From: Candidatus Undinarchaeales archaeon
Lineage (GTDB): Archaea; SpSt-1190; JASMDC01
Reading direction: 5' to 3'
Length of the DNA: 64,000 nucleotides
Assembly (NCBI GenBank): GCA_030753015.1
Contig: JASMDC010000001.1
Span: forward strand, 62,001-126,000
Shown: piece after piece, positions 23,477-31,502 of the stretch
Layout of the letters: each line of letters begins with the position of its first letter
Position numbering within the stretch: position 1 is the first letter of the stretch
Position numbers and translations under genes: made by a program
The notes under the pieces: generated by a model
What the model was told of the DNA's origin: nothing
Databases searched by the model: none
The model's input: only the letters and a program-made list of their open reading frames with translations

Positions 23477-26023
23477 ATGGCCCGTCATATCCCCACGCTC
23501 ATTCTGCTCGTAACGCTCCTGCTGTCCGCTCCCGCGGTAGCGGTGACGTACGCCGAGGTATGGAGCGTGGACGGTGACCTGTTCACTGTAGGTGACGCCG
23601 ATAATGACGGGAAGGACGAGATCGTCGTACTTCCGTGCGATGTGTACAGCTGTTCTGCTGCAGGATGCAAGCGGGATTACTCATGTGGCGCCTCCGCTTC
23701 GGACGTATGGTCGGTGGCAGTGGGCGATGGCGATGGCGACGGGAACAACGAGATCTATCTGGGGAAAACGGGTGGCTTCTCCGTATACCGGTGCGACAAC
23801 TCCCGGTGCGTCGAGGCAGGCCAGGGTGAGACCCTTTACAACGGCCGAGCGGTCGGGTTCGCTGCGGGCGATGTGAACAACGATGGCACCAATATCCTCA
23901 TGGTGGGCACCAATCCCGTCAAGGAATGCGGTGCCGGTCGCGTCACGGGTACGTGCACCGATGGCACGAAGAGCTGGGGTCTGCTCATCAGCTACACTTG
24001 CGACGCCGATGGGTGCGTGGACCAATGGTTCTACGAAATGAAGGGCACCGTCGACGACATCGATATCGTGGACGTGGACAATGACGGGAAGAACGAGGTC
24101 CTCGCCGCCCGCAACGTGCTCGCCTGCGATAACAACCGGTGCGACAAGACGAACGACGGGAGCTCCGTCGATCCCGAGGACATCCAGGATGGGGACTTCC
24201 TCGGTACCTACACGGCCGTCGGCGACCTGGACGGCGATGGGAAGAGCGAGCTGGTGACAAGAAGCGAGACCAACCTCTACGTCTACAGCTGTGACACCTC
24301 CTCGTGCGAGCGGATGAGCGTCGAGACACCGGCCTCGAGCGCGTTCGATGTCGGGACGCTCAACGAATCCCACCCCTCCCTGTTATCGGGCAACGCCACA
24401 GACAGCTCGCTCGTCGAGAGCATCATCGTCGACGGCAAGCTCTCATCGTCACCTCTGTACATATCCTCCGGAGGTGCGGGCGCGACCCAGCTGAAGGTCG
24501 TGCATTCCAACGGCGATCGCATGGTAGCGGTGCGTCTGGGTACAAAGGTACGCCTCTTCGCCGCCCGTCTGGATCTGGACGAATCGTGCGAGCGCGATAA
24601 CCAGTGTGGTTCCGGGATCTGCGCGGGGGGTGTGTGCAGCGATGGATCGTACGGTGCCGTTTGCGAGGCGGCCAACGACTGCGACTCGGGCAACTGCCTG
24701 AACGATATCTGCTGCGAGTCGGGCAAGGAATGCTGCCTTGAGGACAACCAGTGCTCCAAGGGCGTGTGCGACGTGGGCTCCTACGCGTGTCACGTCCGGG
24801 CCGAGGGCGATATCTGCACCCAGGACGCCGAGTGCGACACCGTCACGTGCACGAACGGCGTGTGCTGTACTGTCGGGAAGGCATGCTGTACGAAGGACGA
24901 CCAGTGCGCGGAGGGTGAGGTGTGCTGCGCTGCCGGCGAGTGCAAGCCCATCTACGATGTGGTCAAGATATATCCCCCTAACAGTACTGCCGTAGCACCC
25001 GGCACCGAGATCTTCGTGACCGGCGACAGCGGGGGACCGCCCCGCGAGGGCGCGGTGTGCTACACCGCAGCCCTGGAGCCGGGTCAGACCTATCAGCTTG
25101 CCTGGAGCTTCCCGGAGGGCTTGGGGATTACCGCGGAAGACTCCAGCATCTCCCGACTGAAGGGGCCGGACGCTGCCGTTATCAACCTCGACTGGAAGGT
25201 TGTGGGCGATGGCGAGCTCACAGCCGACTTTACCGTGCTGGAAGCGGGTGACTGGGATCTGGTCATGAGCGCCCTGGGTAACGGAGTTGGGTACAAGTAC
25301 ACGTTCTCGGCCACCGAAGCAACGACCGGGCTCGTACCGACGCCCGAGGCTGTCGTGCAGGAGACCACCCCCGAGCCCGAAGCGGCCGCGACCGAGGCCA
25401 CACCCGAGCCCACGGCGGACGCACGCGTGGAGAATCCGCCTGCCGTTACCCCGGCTCCCGAGGCCATCGCCGCCGCTCCGCCCGCCGCGACTCCGACACC
25501 CGCACCGGCTACGCCTGCACAATCCCCGCCCGCGACAGGGATCACTTCTGCCTTGGGCGACACCACGACCCTTCTGGTGGCAGGATGTCTTCTGCTCGCG
25601 CTCCTGTTTACCTACCTCAAGCGGGCTCCTATCGCTCGTGCCGTGGATGGTAGTGTTATGGGCATCACAGTGGCCGACGCGGAGAATCCCGCAGGGTTCG
25701 ATTCGCTGAAGCTCTCTGTGTACCGCACATACACCACGAGCATCCGGCCTTCCATCAGCCACTTCCTGGAAGGGGCCGCGGCCACGACCGATGCAGATGT
25801 GGTTCCGGCCGCAGCCTCTGCTGGAGCCGCAGTGCCCGCCACCCTCCAGGACTCGGGTAGTCCCTACTCGCGCCAGGCCGTGTCACAGGCGGTCCGGTAC
25901 GAGACCATCGACCGCAAGGAACTGATGGAGAAGCTCAAGACACTCAAGGAGCTCCTGGACAACGGCCTTATCACGCCGGATGACTACAACCGCAAGAAGG
26001 AAGAGTACCTGGCCAGGTTCTAG
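23477..26023 (+). CDS. Secreted VCBS/FG-GAP and Cys-rich protein with membrane anchor and SHOCT domain (848 aa)
   Basis: A surface protein. Signal peptide: residues 1-22 (LILLVTLLLSAPAVAV). The next 300 residues carry FG-GAP/VCBS-type calcium loops: DADNDGKDE, DGDGDGNNE, DVNNDGTN, DVDNDGKNE and DLDGDGKSE, suggesting a beta-propeller. Then comes a Cys-rich region (about 370-490; CERDNQCGSGIC, CCLEDNQCSKGVC), a beta domain, a Pro/Ala/Glu/Thr-rich stalk, and a membrane span (TLLVAGCLLLALLFTYL). The cytosolic tail ends in a SHOCT domain (KLKTLKELLDNGLITPDDYN). ATG at 23477 is chosen for the signal peptide and the TATA distance. It may sense or bind external ligands; no catalytic site is seen. Confidence 0.8.
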   Translation: MARHIPTLILLVTLLLSAPAVAVTYAEVWSVDGDLFTVGDADNDGKDEIVVLPCDVYSCSAAGCKRDYSCGASASDVWSVAVGDGDGDGNNEIYLGKTGGFSVYRCDNSRCVEAGQGETLYNGRAVGFAAGDVNNDGTNILMVGTNPVKECGAGRVTGTCTDGTKSWGLLISYTCDADGCVDQWFYEMKGTVDDIDIVDVDNDGKNEVLAARNVLACDNNRCDKTNDGSSVDPEDIQDGDFLGTYTAVGDLDGDGKSELVTRSETNLYVYSCDTSSCERMSVETPASSAFDVGTLNESHPSLLSGNATDSSLVESIIVDGKLSSSPLYISSGGAGATQLKVVHSNGDRMVAVRLGTKVRLFAARLDLDESCERDNQCGSGICAGGVCSDGSYGAVCEAANDCDSGNCLNDICCESGKECCLEDNQCSKGVCDVGSYACHVRAEGDICTQDAECDTVTCTNGVCCTVGKACCTKDDQCAEGEVCCAAGECKPIYDVVKIYPPNSTAVAPGTEIFVTGDSGGPPREGAVCYTAALEPGQTYQLAWSFPEGLGITAEDSSISRLKGPDAAVINLDWKVVGDGELTADFTVLEAGDWDLVMSALGNGVGYKYTFSATEATTGLVPTPEAVVQETTPEPEAAATEATPEPTADARVENPPAVTPAPEAIAAAPPAATPTPAPATPAQSPPATGITSALGDTTTLLVAGCLLLALLFTYLKRAPIARAVDGSVMGITVADAENPAGFDSLKLSVYRTYTTSIRPSISHFLEGAAATTDADVVPAAASAGAAVPATLQDSGSPYSRQAVSQAVRYETIDRKELMEKLKTLKELLDNGLITPDDYNRKKEEYLARF

Positions 26024-26080
26024 TCGCTCTGTTCGCAGCCATACGAACAGGCCACGAGCATCAGATGGGGTGGGCGGGCC

Positions 26081-26530
26081 CTAAGGTTGATCTCTTTCGA
26101 TGCCGACGACTTCTTCGCCAGCTCGAAGGTATTCCTCGATCCGCTCAGCAACATCGTCGATGAGATATCGCCTGGTGAACGAGAACGCCTCGACAGGGCT
26201 TACGCCCTCAGTGAAACGGTACCGGTTCTTCGACCGCTCGACCAGATGAAGGGCCGCCAGCCGTCTGAGGTGGCGACGCAGGTTCGAGGCGGCCAGACCT
26301 TCGGTCACACCCATGGTCTTCAGCTCGTTCACGAGCTCCTCCAATGTGGATTGTTCCCCCCTGGCATGGGTCCGGAACAGGGCATGGAGGACATCCACGA
26401 TGGTGTCACGCCGGTCGTTGGGCTGGAGAACGCCGAGGGAGAGGCAGATGCGGCGGAAGAGCTCCCGTTCCTGAGTAGACCGGGGGCGCTCGTACTTGCG
26501 TAGTGTGATCTCCTTGAGGGGCGCGGCCAT
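26081..26530 (-). CDS. Winged-helix transcriptional regulator-like protein (149 aa)
   Basis: A 149-aa protein with a probable winged helix at about residues 40-115: DTIVDVLHALFRTHARGEQS, then SNLRRHLRRLAALHLVERSK and a short wing RYRFTEG. The C-terminus is a helix (LIDDVAERIEEYLRAGEE) that may dimerise. ATG at 26530 is used because the longer frame runs into the geranylgeranyl reductase gene. It is adjacent to that gene on the same strand but 64 bp downstream; its target is unknown. Confidence 0.7.
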   Translation of the reverse strand: MAAPLKEITLRKYERPRSTQERELFRRICLSLGVLQPNDRRDTIVDVLHALFRTHARGEQSTLEELVNELKTMGVTEGLAASNLRRHLRRLAALHLVERSKNRYRFTEGVSPVEAFSFTRRYLIDDVAERIEEYLRAGEEVVGIERDQP

Positions 26531-26594
26531 ACCGGTGATAAGATGCGCTTGAGAATTAAAACCTGTCGGAATGGGCGAGATGATATAGTCGCTC

Positions 26595-27767
26595 TCAGTA
26601 CAGGAACACTTTAAGCAGCGACGGGCGACGTGCGAAGAGCCGAGCAGCTCGGGTGAAACCCTTGCCCGCGAGGAAGTCCACGACGTCCTTGGGAGTGATC
26701 TTGGTGATGAGGTAGTCGAGGTCCTCGTCGGAGAGCGAGTGGACCGCGCGTCTGGCACGAACGAGGCTATTCTGGAAGGCGCCGTACCCCTTGCTCCACC
26801 GCTCTTCGTACTCCTTGAGGGACTTCTTTGATGTGTCACCACGACCTATGGCCTTGGCAGCGGTCTCGCCGGCGAACCTCCCGGCTTCCATGGCCTCACA
26901 GATACCTCCGGCATGGATGGGATTGACCTGGCGGGCCGCATCACCGGCGACCATGATACCATCGGCCACAAAGTGACTGATCGACTCACCTACAGGGATG
27001 GTCCCAGCGTTCACCTCAAGGACACTCCCTTGGGCCAGCCCTGGTTCAGAGGCTATGAACCGCTTGAGGTAAGTGATAGAATTCTCCTCGTCAGAACCGA
27101 GGACCGTGACACCTACATTGGCAACATCATCGCCCTTCGGGAATACCCATGCATAACCGCCACCAGCGGTCCTCCGGCCGGTCCAGCAGGTGACCATGGT
27201 GGGATCGGGGATGTCGATACCTGCCATTTCGAACTGGACACCGGAGCTCAGATTCTTTGGCTGGACTGGTTCGGTAAGTCCCAGCGACCGGGCCATGGTG
27301 GCGTCCACACCGCCACAGCAGATGACGATGGCCGCCTCCTCCTCCCAAGTCCGGCCCGCGGAAGAGAGGGTGACTCGTGTAGTATCTCCGTCTCGCACCA
27401 CCGACTCTGCGCGAGTCCAGGCCTGGACATTCGCGCCATCGCGCACGGCGAGGGTGGCCAAGTATTTATCGAACAACTTCCGCTCCACAACCACACCGAC
27501 CACGTGGTCCTCCCGGGCAGATACCCTGCGGCCATTGGGCGCAACGAATGTGAGGCCATGGATGCGTTGAGCGATCCACCGCTCATCCTCGGGTACCATG
27601 TCACGCTTCAAGACCTCGAGCACCACTCCTTCGGCACACCGTTTGGGAGCGCCAATCTCCTGGCGCTGGTCCACAGCGAGCACATCAAGGCCTTCGCGGG
27701 CAGCAAATCGTGCAGCGTTCGCCCCTGCGGGGCCTACACCGATAACGATGACGTCAGGCACGTACAA
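26595..27767 (-). CDS. Geranylgeranyl reductase family flavoprotein
   Basis: A 390-aa FAD-dependent reductase of the digeranylgeranylglycerophospholipid reductase family, which saturates the isoprenoid chains of archaeal lipids. The FAD-binding GVGPAGANAARFAA is at the N-terminus. RCAEGVV (about 42-48) is the family's conserved Cys/Glu motif, and VMVAGDAARQVNPIHAGGI is the second FAD motif. The ferredoxin gene directly upstream (one base away) is the likely electron donor. The start is TTG at 27767 or GTG at 27761; no ATG is available. AspRS lies upstream in the same direction. Confidence 0.88.
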   Translation of the reverse strand: MYVPDVIVIGVGPAGANAARFAAREGLDVLAVDQRQEIGAPKRCAEGVVLEVLKRDMVPEDERWIAQRIHGLTFVAPNGRRVSAREDHVVGVVVERKLFDKYLATLAVRDGANVQAWTRAESVVRDGDTTRVTLSSAGRTWEEEAAIVICCGGVDATMARSLGLTEPVQPKNLSSGVQFEMAGIDIPDPTMVTCWTGRRTAGGGYAWVFPKGDDVANVGVTVLGSDEENSITYLKRFIASEPGLAQGSVLEVNAGTIPVGESISHFVADGIMVAGDAARQVNPIHAGGICEAMEAGRFAGETAAKAIGRGDTSKKSLKEYEERWSKGYGAFQNSLVRARRAVHSLSDEDLDYLITKITPKDVVDFLAGKGFTRAARLFARRPSLLKVFLY

Positions 27768-27768
27768 T

Positions 27769-27942
27769 TCACTCCAGAGATATAGCGCCCGTGGGACATA
27801 CCGCTACGCACGCCCCACAGGAGACACATTCCTTATCGTCGATGATGATGATAGGATCATGGAACACGCTCGCGTCCACGGGACATGTCACGATACAGCC
27901 GCCGCAATGCAGGCATAGGTCCTCGTTCACGACAGCGACCAC
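27769..27942 (-). CDS. 2[4Fe-4S] ferredoxin (57 aa)
   Basis: A short ferredoxin read from the minus strand, with two complete cluster motifs: CLHCGGCIVTCP and CVSCGACVAVCP, followed by TGAISLE. The GTG start at 27942 has AAGGTGA seven bases upstream. It ends one base before the geranylgeranyl reductase gene and so is most likely its reductant. It follows AspRS by about 12 bp, which puts all three in one operon. Confidence 0.85.
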   Translation of the reverse strand: MVAVVNEDLCLHCGGCIVTCPVDASVFHDPIIIIDDKECVSCGACVAVCPTGAISLE

Positions 27943-27954
27943 GACTCTATCACC

Positions 27955-29274
27955 TTATGGTACGAGACGGGATCGGTCACGGGGGAAGAGCACGGTCTCC
28001 CGGATGTTCTTGACGTCCAGGATGATCTGGACCACGCGCTCGATTCCCAGACCCAGGCCACCGTGGGGGGGCATCCCGAACCGGAAAGCGTCCAAGTAGA
28101 ATGTGAAGTCGCTCGTGTCCAGACCCTGTTCCTTCATCCGATTGATAAGAACGTCGTGCCGGTGCTCGCGCTGGCCGCCCGAGGTGATCTCCATCCCGCT
28201 GAACTCCAGGTCGAAAGCGCGGCATACTTCGGGACGCTCGTCGTTGACCATGATATAGAAGGGCTTGATACGCGAGGGGTATTCTGTGATGAAGTAGAGG
28301 TCATGGCCCTTCTCGGCCATGATCTTGCCGAGGACCTTCTCTGCCTCGGTCGAGAGGTCCTCGCCCCATTCGACCTCTGTCTCACTGGATGCGTTGATGA
28401 GCTCGACAGCTTCAGAGTAGGTCACCCGGGGGAAGGGTATACTGACCTCAGGTAGCTCCACACCCATCTCTTCGAGCTGGAGGGAGCAGGAGGTCCTGAC
28501 ATGCTCGAGCGCATGGGCGAGCACTCGTTCGAGCATTCCCATGACGTCCTCCTCGCTCTCGATGAAGGCCATCTCCATGTCGATCGAGATGAACTCGGAC
28601 AGGTGACGGATGGTATCCGATTTTTCAGCCCGCCAGGCCGGGGCGATCTCCAGGATCCGGTCGAGCCCGGATCCCATGAGCATCTGCTTGTAGAGTTGCG
28701 GTGACTGGGCAAGGTAGGCCTCCCGATCGAAGTAGGCGATCGGGAAGAGCGTGGAGCCTCCTTCAGCACCGGCTGCAACGATCTTGGGGGTGTGCACTTC
28801 CACGAATCCCTCATCGTCACACTTCCGGCGGAACTCCGCGAGCAAGGCGTCCTTGATAATGAACACACGGGTGACGTTCTGCCGACGAAGGTCGACGACT
28901 CGGTTGTCCAGACGCGTGTCCAGCTCGGCGTGGACCTTTCCCGTCACGTCAAGGGGGAGGGGAGTATCGGCGGGATTGAGCACCGTGACCGTTTCCGGAA
29001 TGATCTCCACGCCATGGGGGGCCTGGTTGTTCTTTTTGACCTGCCCCGAAACCGATACGACCGACTCCTTTGAGAGTGATGCGATCGTGGCGAAGAGCTC
29101 AGGCTCAAGCTTCTTCTTGATAGCGGTGACCTGGATAATCCCGGTCTTGTCCCTCAGGAGAAGGAACCTGATCCCGCCCAGATTTCTCTTACTGTGCACC
29201 CAGCCAGCTACGTTCACTGCCTTGCCGTCGAGGGCCTCGGTCAGCTCACAGGTCCACTTTGTTCTCAATACCAT
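27955..29274 (-). CDS. aspS: Aspartyl-tRNA synthetase (archaeal type)
   Basis: A 439-aa class II synthetase that charges tRNA-Asp, and possibly tRNA-Asn if non-discriminating. The OB-fold anticodon domain covers residues 1-110 (NVAGWVHSKRNLGGIRFLLL). The catalytic core shows QSPQLYKQMLM, motif 2 (APAWRAEKSDTIRHLSEF) and motif 3 (GGLGLGIERVVQIIL). Length and the absence of the bacterial GAD insertion mark it as archaeal. The ATG at 29274 is chosen; the longer frame overlaps a membrane protein gene. Confidence 0.96.
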   Translation of the reverse strand: MVLRTKWTCELTEALDGKAVNVAGWVHSKRNLGGIRFLLLRDKTGIIQVTAIKKKLEPELFATIASLSKESVVSVSGQVKKNNQAPHGVEIIPETVTVLNPADTPLPLDVTGKVHAELDTRLDNRVVDLRRQNVTRVFIIKDALLAEFRRKCDDEGFVEVHTPKIVAAGAEGGSTLFPIAYFDREAYLAQSPQLYKQMLMGSGLDRILEIAPAWRAEKSDTIRHLSEFISIDMEMAFIESEEDVMGMLERVLAHALEHVRTSCSLQLEEMGVELPEVSIPFPRVTYSEAVELINASSETEVEWGEDLSTEAEKVLGKIMAEKGHDLYFITEYPSRIKPFYIMVNDERPEVCRAFDLEFSGMEITSGGQREHRHDVLINRMKEQGLDTSDFTFYLDAFRFGMPPHGGLGLGIERVVQIILDVKNIRETVLFPRDRSRLVP

Positions 29275-29296
29275 GATGCTACACGTCCGTTGGATC

Positions 29297-29533
29297 TCAC
29301 AAGTACATGTTGTGGAAGAGCGTCCACACCACTCCCCAGACGAAGGCGAACGATGCCACCCACCCACCGGCCCCCTTGGTCGGTACGAGGCGCTTGGCGG
29401 CGAGCACTACGGCCGCAAGCAGAGGAAGTACCACGACATAAGCCATGATCTGTTCTTCCTGCTGGGACGAGAGGTATCCCGCAATCATCGCAAGCGCCAC
29501 GGTGAAGAGCGTGACAACCGTGTTCGTCGTCAT
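29297..29533 (-). CDS. Small membrane protein (78 aa)
   Basis: An unrecognised protein with three predicted membrane spans: TNTVVTLFTVALAMIAGYL, AYVVVLPLLAAVVLAA and ASFAFVWGVVWTLFH. ATG at 29533 lies 24 bp from a divergent AT box (29557-29565), so it is preferred; an upstream ATG at 29578 would add 15 residues but sits on the promoter. It is 22 bp upstream of aspS. Confidence 0.6.
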   Translation of the reverse strand: MTTNTVVTLFTVALAMIAGYLSSQQEEQIMAYVVVLPLLAAVVLAAKRLVPTKGAGGWVASFAFVWGVVWTLFHNMYL

Positions 29534-29556
29534 CGCTGGGTTCCGGACCGACAAGA

Positions 29557-29565
29557 GTTTTAATT
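29557..29565. promoter_or_regulatory. Shared divergent TATA box
   Basis: GTTTTAATT is 22-24 bp from the start codons on both sides (GTG 29587 plus, ATG 29533 minus), so both transcripts would be leaderless. Confidence 0.5.
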
Positions 29566-29586
29566 CTTTCCACCACATCGCGGCCA

Positions 29587-30552
29587 GTGACCCCGCAGGA
29601 GCTCGCGACACTTCGTCCCCGAAAGCGGACGTTGGTCCTGGCATTGGTGGTCAGCGCTCTCATATTCGTTCTGCTCCTCCTTATGGAGGAACGAGAGGTC
29701 CTGCTCACGACACTGGGGGACGCGGACATCACGTATATCGCTTTCGCTGTGCTCGCCGACATACTGGTCATAGTACTGGTCACGTGGCGCTGGCATGTGC
29801 TCCTTGAGCGCCAGGGCGTGCGGGTCCCATTCGCGCCCGAACTCGACATGGTGGCGGGCTCCATCGCGCTCAACAATGTCCTCCCTTCAGGCCGCATCGC
29901 GGGTGATCTGGTCCGCCCCATCCTCCTTGAGAAGGGATTCGGCGTCCGAAAACGACAGGGGTACGCCAGTGTTTTCGTCGACAAGGCCTTCGACTTCGGC
30001 TTCGCCTTCCTCCTCACCACCGTCTTCCTCGCGTACCTTGCGGTCTCAAGGGGTCTGGTGGGATGGTACGTCGTTGCCGTGTCGATTGTGCCGCTCCTCG
30101 TGCTCGTGGCGGTTGTGCGCAACCTCGACCTGCTCGAAGGCATCGCTCTCGGCAGGCTCGGGCGTGAACACCGGGAGGTGGTCGAGGACGTGTTCATCGA
30201 GCTCCGCACCCTGCTCCACGATCCATCCACCCTGACCGTATGCGTGCTCTGCACCATCCTCTCCATCGTGTTCCTCACCATCCGCACATGGTTCATCCTG
30301 GCAGGGCTGGGCGTGGAGAACGTGGGAATGGTGGTCTGCTGCATGATCGCCATCCTAGAGACCATGCTCTCGTCCGTCCCCATCACGCCTGGAGGTCTGG
30401 GTTTCGTGGAGGGTGGCCTCGTCACCTTCACCGCAGTGCTGGACATCGCCCGGGGACCGACCTTCACCGTCGTGGATAGGTTTATATCATATTGGCTTCG
30501 AACCGTGTTCGGGCTCTCACTCCTGGGGAGGTTCAGCAACAAATGGACCTGA
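29587..30552 (+). CDS. Lysylphosphatidylglycerol synthase TM/UPF0104-like membrane protein
   Basis: A 321-aa polytopic protein of the LPG_synthase_TM (UPF0104/flippase-like) family. Seven or eight spans are visible. The family motifs are present: LNNVLPSGRIAGDLVRPILL (about 96-115), FVDKAFDFG, and near the C-terminus SVPITPGGLGFVEGGL. Archaeal members are membrane proteins of uncertain role, often near glycosyltransferases. The GTG start at 29587 follows a TATA box. Its last four codons overlap the rfcS start, so both genes are co-transcribed. Confidence 0.8.
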   Translation: MTPQELATLRPRKRTLVLALVVSALIFVLLLLMEEREVLLTTLGDADITYIAFAVLADILVIVLVTWRWHVLLERQGVRVPFAPELDMVAGSIALNNVLPSGRIAGDLVRPILLEKGFGVRKRQGYASVFVDKAFDFGFAFLLTTVFLAYLAVSRGLVGWYVVAVSIVPLLVLVAVVRNLDLLEGIALGRLGREHREVVEDVFIELRTLLHDPSTLTVCVLCTILSIVFLTIRTWFILAGLGVENVGMVVCCMIAILETMLSSVPITPGGLGFVEGGLVTFTAVLDIARGPTFTVVDRFISYWLRTVFGLSLLGRFSNKWT

Positions 30553-31502
30553 GCGAGGTTTGGACAGAAAAATATAGGCCACGGTCACTGAGCGATGTGG
30601 TAGGGCACGCCGAGATAGTCGCCCGCCTCAGAGGATTCGTAGAATCTGGATCGATACCGCATATGCTCTTCGCAGGGCCTGCTGGAACGGGTAAGACCAC
30701 GACAGCCATCGCCGTGTCTCGCGAGCTCTTCGGCGACCAGTGGCGCTATAACTTCCTCGAGAAGAACGCGTCCGACGAGCGCGGCATCGACGTGGTCCGC
30801 TCCACCATCAAGAACTTCGCCCGCACGAAGGCCATCGGCACCGCCTTCAAGATAATCTTTCTGGACGAGTGCGACGCCCTCACAAGGGACGCCCAGAACG
30901 CTCTCCGGCGTACTATGGAGAATTACTCGCTCACCTGCAGGTTCATCCTGTCCTGCAACTACTCCAGCCGCATCATCGATCCCATCCAGTCGCGGTGCGC
31001 CGTCTTCCGCTTCGCAAGGCTCACCCCCGACGGCGTCAAGAAGATGGCCGAGCGCATCCGCGACGGCGAGAACCTGAAGATGGGCGATAAGGCTATGGCG
31101 GCCGTCGTCGACCTATCTCGGGGCGACCTGCGTCGGACCGTGAACGTGCTCCAGGCATCTGCCGCCCTGGGTAAGGAGATCACCGAGGACGAGGTCTATC
31201 AGATTACCTCGGAACTGAAGGGTGGCGAGGTGCGAGACGTGCTGACGACCGCCCTAGAAGGCGATTTCCTGGTGGCACGGGGCAAGCTCCAGGACCTGAT
31301 GATAACGCGCGGCATGGCGGGGGAGGATGTTGTGCGCGCCATACATCGGGCCGTCCTTGTGCTGGATGTCGCCGAGGAGACTAAGGTCACCATCCTTGAC
31401 CGGCTCGGCGAGTACGAGTTCCGCATGGCCGAGGGGGCTAACGAGTACATCCAGCTCGATGCTCTCCTGGCGAACCTCACCATCCTCGGGAAGCGTTCGT
31501 GA
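30543..31502 (+). CDS. rfcS: Replication factor C small subunit
   Basis: A 319-aa AAA+ clamp-loader subunit that places PCNA on DNA. The N-terminal WTEKYRPRSL is the RFC box. Walker A is GPAGTGKTT (about residues 44-52), Walker B FLDECDAL (about 108), and the SRC motif is in DPIQSRC (about 145). ATG at 30543 is chosen because it begins the conserved region; the longer frame lies within the upstream gene. The TGA overlaps the GTG start of the large surface-protein gene, an odd pairing of replication and cell-surface genes. The large subunit (RfcL) is not in the window. Confidence 0.96.
   Translation: MDLSEVWTEKYRPRSLSDVVGHAEIVARLRGFVESGSIPHMLFAGPAGTGKTTTAIAVSRELFGDQWRYNFLEKNASDERGIDVVRSTIKNFARTKAIGTAFKIIFLDECDALTRDAQNALRRTMENYSLTCRFILSCNYSSRIIDPIQSRCAVFRFARLTPDGVKKMAERIRDGENLKMGDKAMAAVVDLSRGDLRRTVNVLQASAALGKEITEDEVYQITSELKGGEVRDVLTTALEGDFLVARGKLQDLMITRGMAGEDVVRAIHRAVLVLDVAEETKVTILDRLGEYEFRMAEGANEYIQLDALLANLTILGKRS

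Noticed and set aside
24449-25762. Open frame of 437 codons on the minus strand
   Set aside because: Shadow of the 848-aa surface-protein gene; the plus strand has a signal peptide, calcium-loop repeats and Cys motifs, while this frame has no family pattern.
29265-30542. Open frame of 425 codons on the minus strand
   Set aside because: Antisense to the UPF0104-like gene, with Arg/Ser/Thr-biased translation typical of a shadow frame.
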